A stretch of 64,000 nt of DNA from positions 1 to 64,000 of the forward strand of contig NZ_KB907247.1 in the NCBI RefSeq assembly GCF_000381905.1, written 5' to 3'. The stretch's first letter is position 1, and each line of letters begins with the position of its first letter. The position numbers and the translations under genes were made by a program. The notes below the pieces were generated by a model. The model saw only the letters and a list, made by a program, of their open reading frames with translations. It ran no database searches and had not been told where the DNA came from. This document shows, one piece after another, positions 62,029-64,000 of this stretch. This DNA is from Paenibacillus fonticola DSM 21315 (lineage in GTDB: Bacteria > Bacillota > Bacilli > Paenibacillales > Paenibacillaceae).

Positions 62029-62598
62029 ATGAAGATGACTATGACTACTAAGAAAAAAGCGTTGATTAATGTTGATTACACGTACGATTTCGTAGCTGCG
62101 GAAGGAGCATTGACCTGCGGCGAGCCGGGGCAGGCGATTGAGGGGCAGATAGCAAAGCTCACTAAGGAGTTTATTGAACGGGGCGACTTTGTAGTGCTGG
62201 CGATCGATCTGCACAAAAAGGGCGATACGCTGCATCCGGAGACGAAGCTGTTTCCCCCGCATAACATCGAAGGGACGGCTGGACGGAAGCTGTACGGAGC
62301 GCTGGACGAGGTGTACCAGGCCCATAAGGACGCGGCCAATGTTTATTGGATGGATAAGACGAGATATAGTGCGTTTGCGGGCACTGATCTTGAGCTGGTT
62401 CTTCGCACCAGAGGGATTACGGAGCTGCACCTGGTTGGGGTATGCACAGATATTTGCGTGCTGCACACGGCGGTGGATGCATACAACAAAGGGTTTGAGG
62501 TAGTCATTCATAAGGATGCTGTAGCGAGCTTTGACAAGGAAGGGCATGCGTGGGCGCTAAGGCACTTCAAAGGAACGCTTGGGGCAACGGTTTTATAA
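62029..62598 (+). CDS. pncA: nicotinamidase
   Basis: 189 aa, isochorismatase-like fold. Converts nicotinamide to nicotinate and ammonia in NAD salvage. Catalytic triad visible: D16 (INVDYTYDFV), K110 (MDKTRYSAF) and C143 (GVCTDICVLHT); metal-binding D/H in AIDLHKKGD. GAGGAGG five bases before ATG sets the start. Lies 73 bases after the regulator gene and 23 bases before pncB. Confidence 0.95.
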   Translation: MKMTMTTKKKALINVDYTYDFVAAEGALTCGEPGQAIEGQIAKLTKEFIERGDFVVLAIDLHKKGDTLHPETKLFPPHNIEGTAGRKLYGALDEVYQAHKDAANVYWMDKTRYSAFAGTDLELVLRTRGITELHLVGVCTDICVLHTAVDAYNKGFEVVIHKDAVASFDKEGHAWALRHFKGTLGATVL

Positions 62599-62621
62599 GA
62601 AGCGGAAAGGGGAATAAGATA

Positions 62622-64000
62622 ATGAGCACTCCAACGGACATTCAGCTTCCGCAGGCGCCTTATGCGGACGACGGGCTGGCACTACACACGGATAAATACC
62701 AAATCAATATGGCCGAGGCCTATTGGCGCGATGGAATACATAATCGTAAAGCGGTATTTGATGTCTATTTTCGCAAAATCCCATTTCAAAACGGTTATGC
62801 CATTTTTGCTGGACTGGAGCGGGTGGTTCGTTATCTTAAGGCGTTCAAGTTTACAGAGAACGATCTTGCTTATTTGCGGGAAGAAGGCTACGGCGAAGAT
62901 TATTTGGCCTATCTCGAAACGCTGCGGTTTACGGGAACAGTTCGCTCGATGAGGGAAGGCGAGCTCGTTTTTGCAAATGAACCGATTATGCAGATCGAAG
63001 CCCCGCTTGTGGAGGCGCAGCTGATTGAGACGGCTGTGCTGAACATTGTCAATTATCAGACACTGATCGCCAGCAAAGCATCGCGCATTCAGCAGGTGAC
63101 CGAAAACGGAGTCACCATGGAGTTCGGTACTCGCCGTGCCCAGGAGATGGATGCTGCGATTTGGGGGACGAGAGCAGCTTATATTGCCGGTTTTGCCGCC
63201 ACATCTAATGTGAGAGCAGGTAAGCTGTTCGGTATACCCACTGTGGGCACGCACGCTCATGCGATGGTTCAGGCCTACCGCGATGAATATACCGCTTTTC
63301 GCAAATATGCGGAATTCCATAAGGACTGCGTCTTTCTGGTGGATACGTATGACACACTCCGCTCGGGGGTGCCTACCGCCATCGAGGTAGCTAAGGAGTT
63401 CGGCGATCGGATCAACTTCAAGGGCATCCGCTTGGACAGCGGGGATTTGGCGTACTTCTCCAAAGAAGCCCGCAAAATGCTCGACGAGGCAGGTTTTCCA
63501 GAGGCGAAAATTTATGCCACGAACGATCTCGATGAGCATACGATCATGAATCTGAATGCGCAGGGTGCAAAAATCGATGTTTGGGGCATCGGGACCAAGC
63601 TGATTACCGCGTATGACCAGCCTGCACTCGGGGCGGTTTACAAATTGATTTCCATCGAAGATGAGCAGGGTACAATGGTAGATACGATCAAAATCAGCTC
63701 GAATCCTGAGAAAATCACGACGCCCGGGCGCAAAAAGGTGTACCGTATCATCAACAAAAGGAACCGGAAAGCAGAGGGCGACTATATCGCCCTGGAATAC
63801 GAAAACCCGCAAGACGAGAGCCGCCTCAAAATGTTTCATCCCGTGCATACTTATATCGCCAAGTTCGTCACGGATTTCGAAGCGTGTGAGCTGCACCAGA
63901 CGATTTTCCAAGATGGGAAACTAGTGTATGAGCTCCCGAGCCTGCTAGAAATCAGGCAATTTGCGGCGGATAATTTGGAAGTGCTGTGGGAGGAATATAA
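62622..64000 (+). CDS. pncB: nicotinate phosphoribosyltransferase (3' end outside window)
   Basis: 459 codons visible, open at the right edge; the usual Bacillus length is about 490. Joins nicotinate, PRPP and ATP to give nicotinate mononucleotide, the step after pncA. Visible features: LHTDKYQINMAEAYW at the start, MEFGTRRAQ (phosphate binding), GTHAHAMV with H213 at the position of the phosphorylated His of the family, FKGIRLDSGDLAY, and WGIGTKLITAYDQPALGAVYK (quoted in part: VWGIGTKL). AAAGGGG precedes ATG 62622. Confidence 0.95.
   Translation, partial: MSTPTDIQLPQAPYADDGLALHTDKYQINMAEAYWRDGIHNRKAVFDVYFRKIPFQNGYAIFAGLERVVRYLKAFKFTENDLAYLREEGYGEDYLAYLETLRFTGTVRSMREGELVFANEPIMQIEAPLVEAQLIETAVLNIVNYQTLIASKASRIQQVTENGVTMEFGTRRAQEMDAAIWGTRAAYIAGFAATSNVRAGKLFGIPTVGTHAHAMVQAYRDEYTAFRKYAEFHKDCVFLVDTYDTLRSGVPTAIEVAKEFGDRINFKGIRLDSGDLAYFSKEARKMLDEAGFPEAKIYATNDLDEHTIMNLNAQGAKIDVWGIGTKLITAYDQPALGAVYKLISIEDEQGTMVDTIKISSNPEKITTPGRKKVYRIINKRNRKAEGDYIALEYENPQDESRLKMFHPVHTYIAKFVTDFEACELHQTIFQDGKLVYELPSLLEIRQFAADNLEVLWEEY

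Noticed and set aside
62682-63911. 409-codon minus-strand frame opposite pncB
   Set aside because: Shadow of pncB, whose plus-strand product has clear family motifs throughout.

Overview
The window looks like chromosome of an endospore-forming member of the Bacillales, most probably Paenibacillus or a close relative. The evidence is a 16-tRNA array in the Bacillus trnD order directly behind a 23S rRNA gene, a GerA-type germinant receptor operon, the spore protein SspI, many LplABC/YtcPQ-type sugar ABC transporters without their own ATPase, YesMN-like two-component systems, membrane-anchored AraC regulators and an SLH protein. No prophage, insertion sequence or CRISPR array was recognised.

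Layout. 1-2080: 3' end of a 23S rRNA, then sixteen tRNAs (Asn, Ser, Glu, Val, fMet, Asp, Phe, Thr, Tyr, Trp, His, Gln, Gly, Cys, Leu, Leu) with an internal promoter before tRNA-Val and a terminator at the end; no 5S rRNA is seen. 2387-8094: two adjacent paralogous clan GH-D glycosidases, one cytoplasmic and one secreted with a CBM35-like domain, and an aldo/keto reductase. 8344-19139: an alpha-fucoside-type catabolic block with an AraC regulator, a GH95 glycosidase, a membrane-bound AraC regulator with a perfect cre site, two permeases and a binding lipoprotein behind a second cre site, and an SGNH esterase. 19645-29865: a second sugar module arranged around a YesN/YesM-like two-component system, with two permeases transcribed leftwards and the regulators, binding lipoprotein, GH36 alpha-galactosidase and mutarotase-like protein transcribed rightwards. 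Both edges of this module carry inverted copies of one roughly 300-bp element containing four 21-bp palindromes. It is the most interesting unexplained structure in the window.

30457-44074: an orphan sugar-binding lipoprotein; an orphan KhtT-like K+/H+ antiporter regulator divergent from a complete Mrp Na+/H+ antiporter operon (MrpA and MrpB fused, then C, D, E, F, G) with a structured leader; and a cell-envelope stress operon that merges Lia and Psp parts (small membrane protein, PspA, PspC, second PspA, LiaF, LiaS, LiaR). 44094-54452: leftward germinant receptor operon (B, A, C order), a YwmB-like secreted protein, zwf, prfC, sspI, a KtrC-like potassium gating subunit and a TrmH-family rRNA methyltransferase.

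54720-64000: an AT-richer three-gene ABC-2 exporter that sits where pheST often follows the methyltransferase in Bacillales; a leftward pair encoding a secreted subtilisin-like protease with three Fn3 domains and a short SLH protein; and an NAD salvage cluster of a Nudix/winged-helix NrtR-like regulator with a palindrome over its own promoter, nicotinamidase pncA, and nicotinate phosphoribosyltransferase pncB, which runs off the right edge.

Many starts were moved from the longest reading frame to the start that has a ribosome binding site. All family assignments are from motif recognition by eye; no database search was possible.
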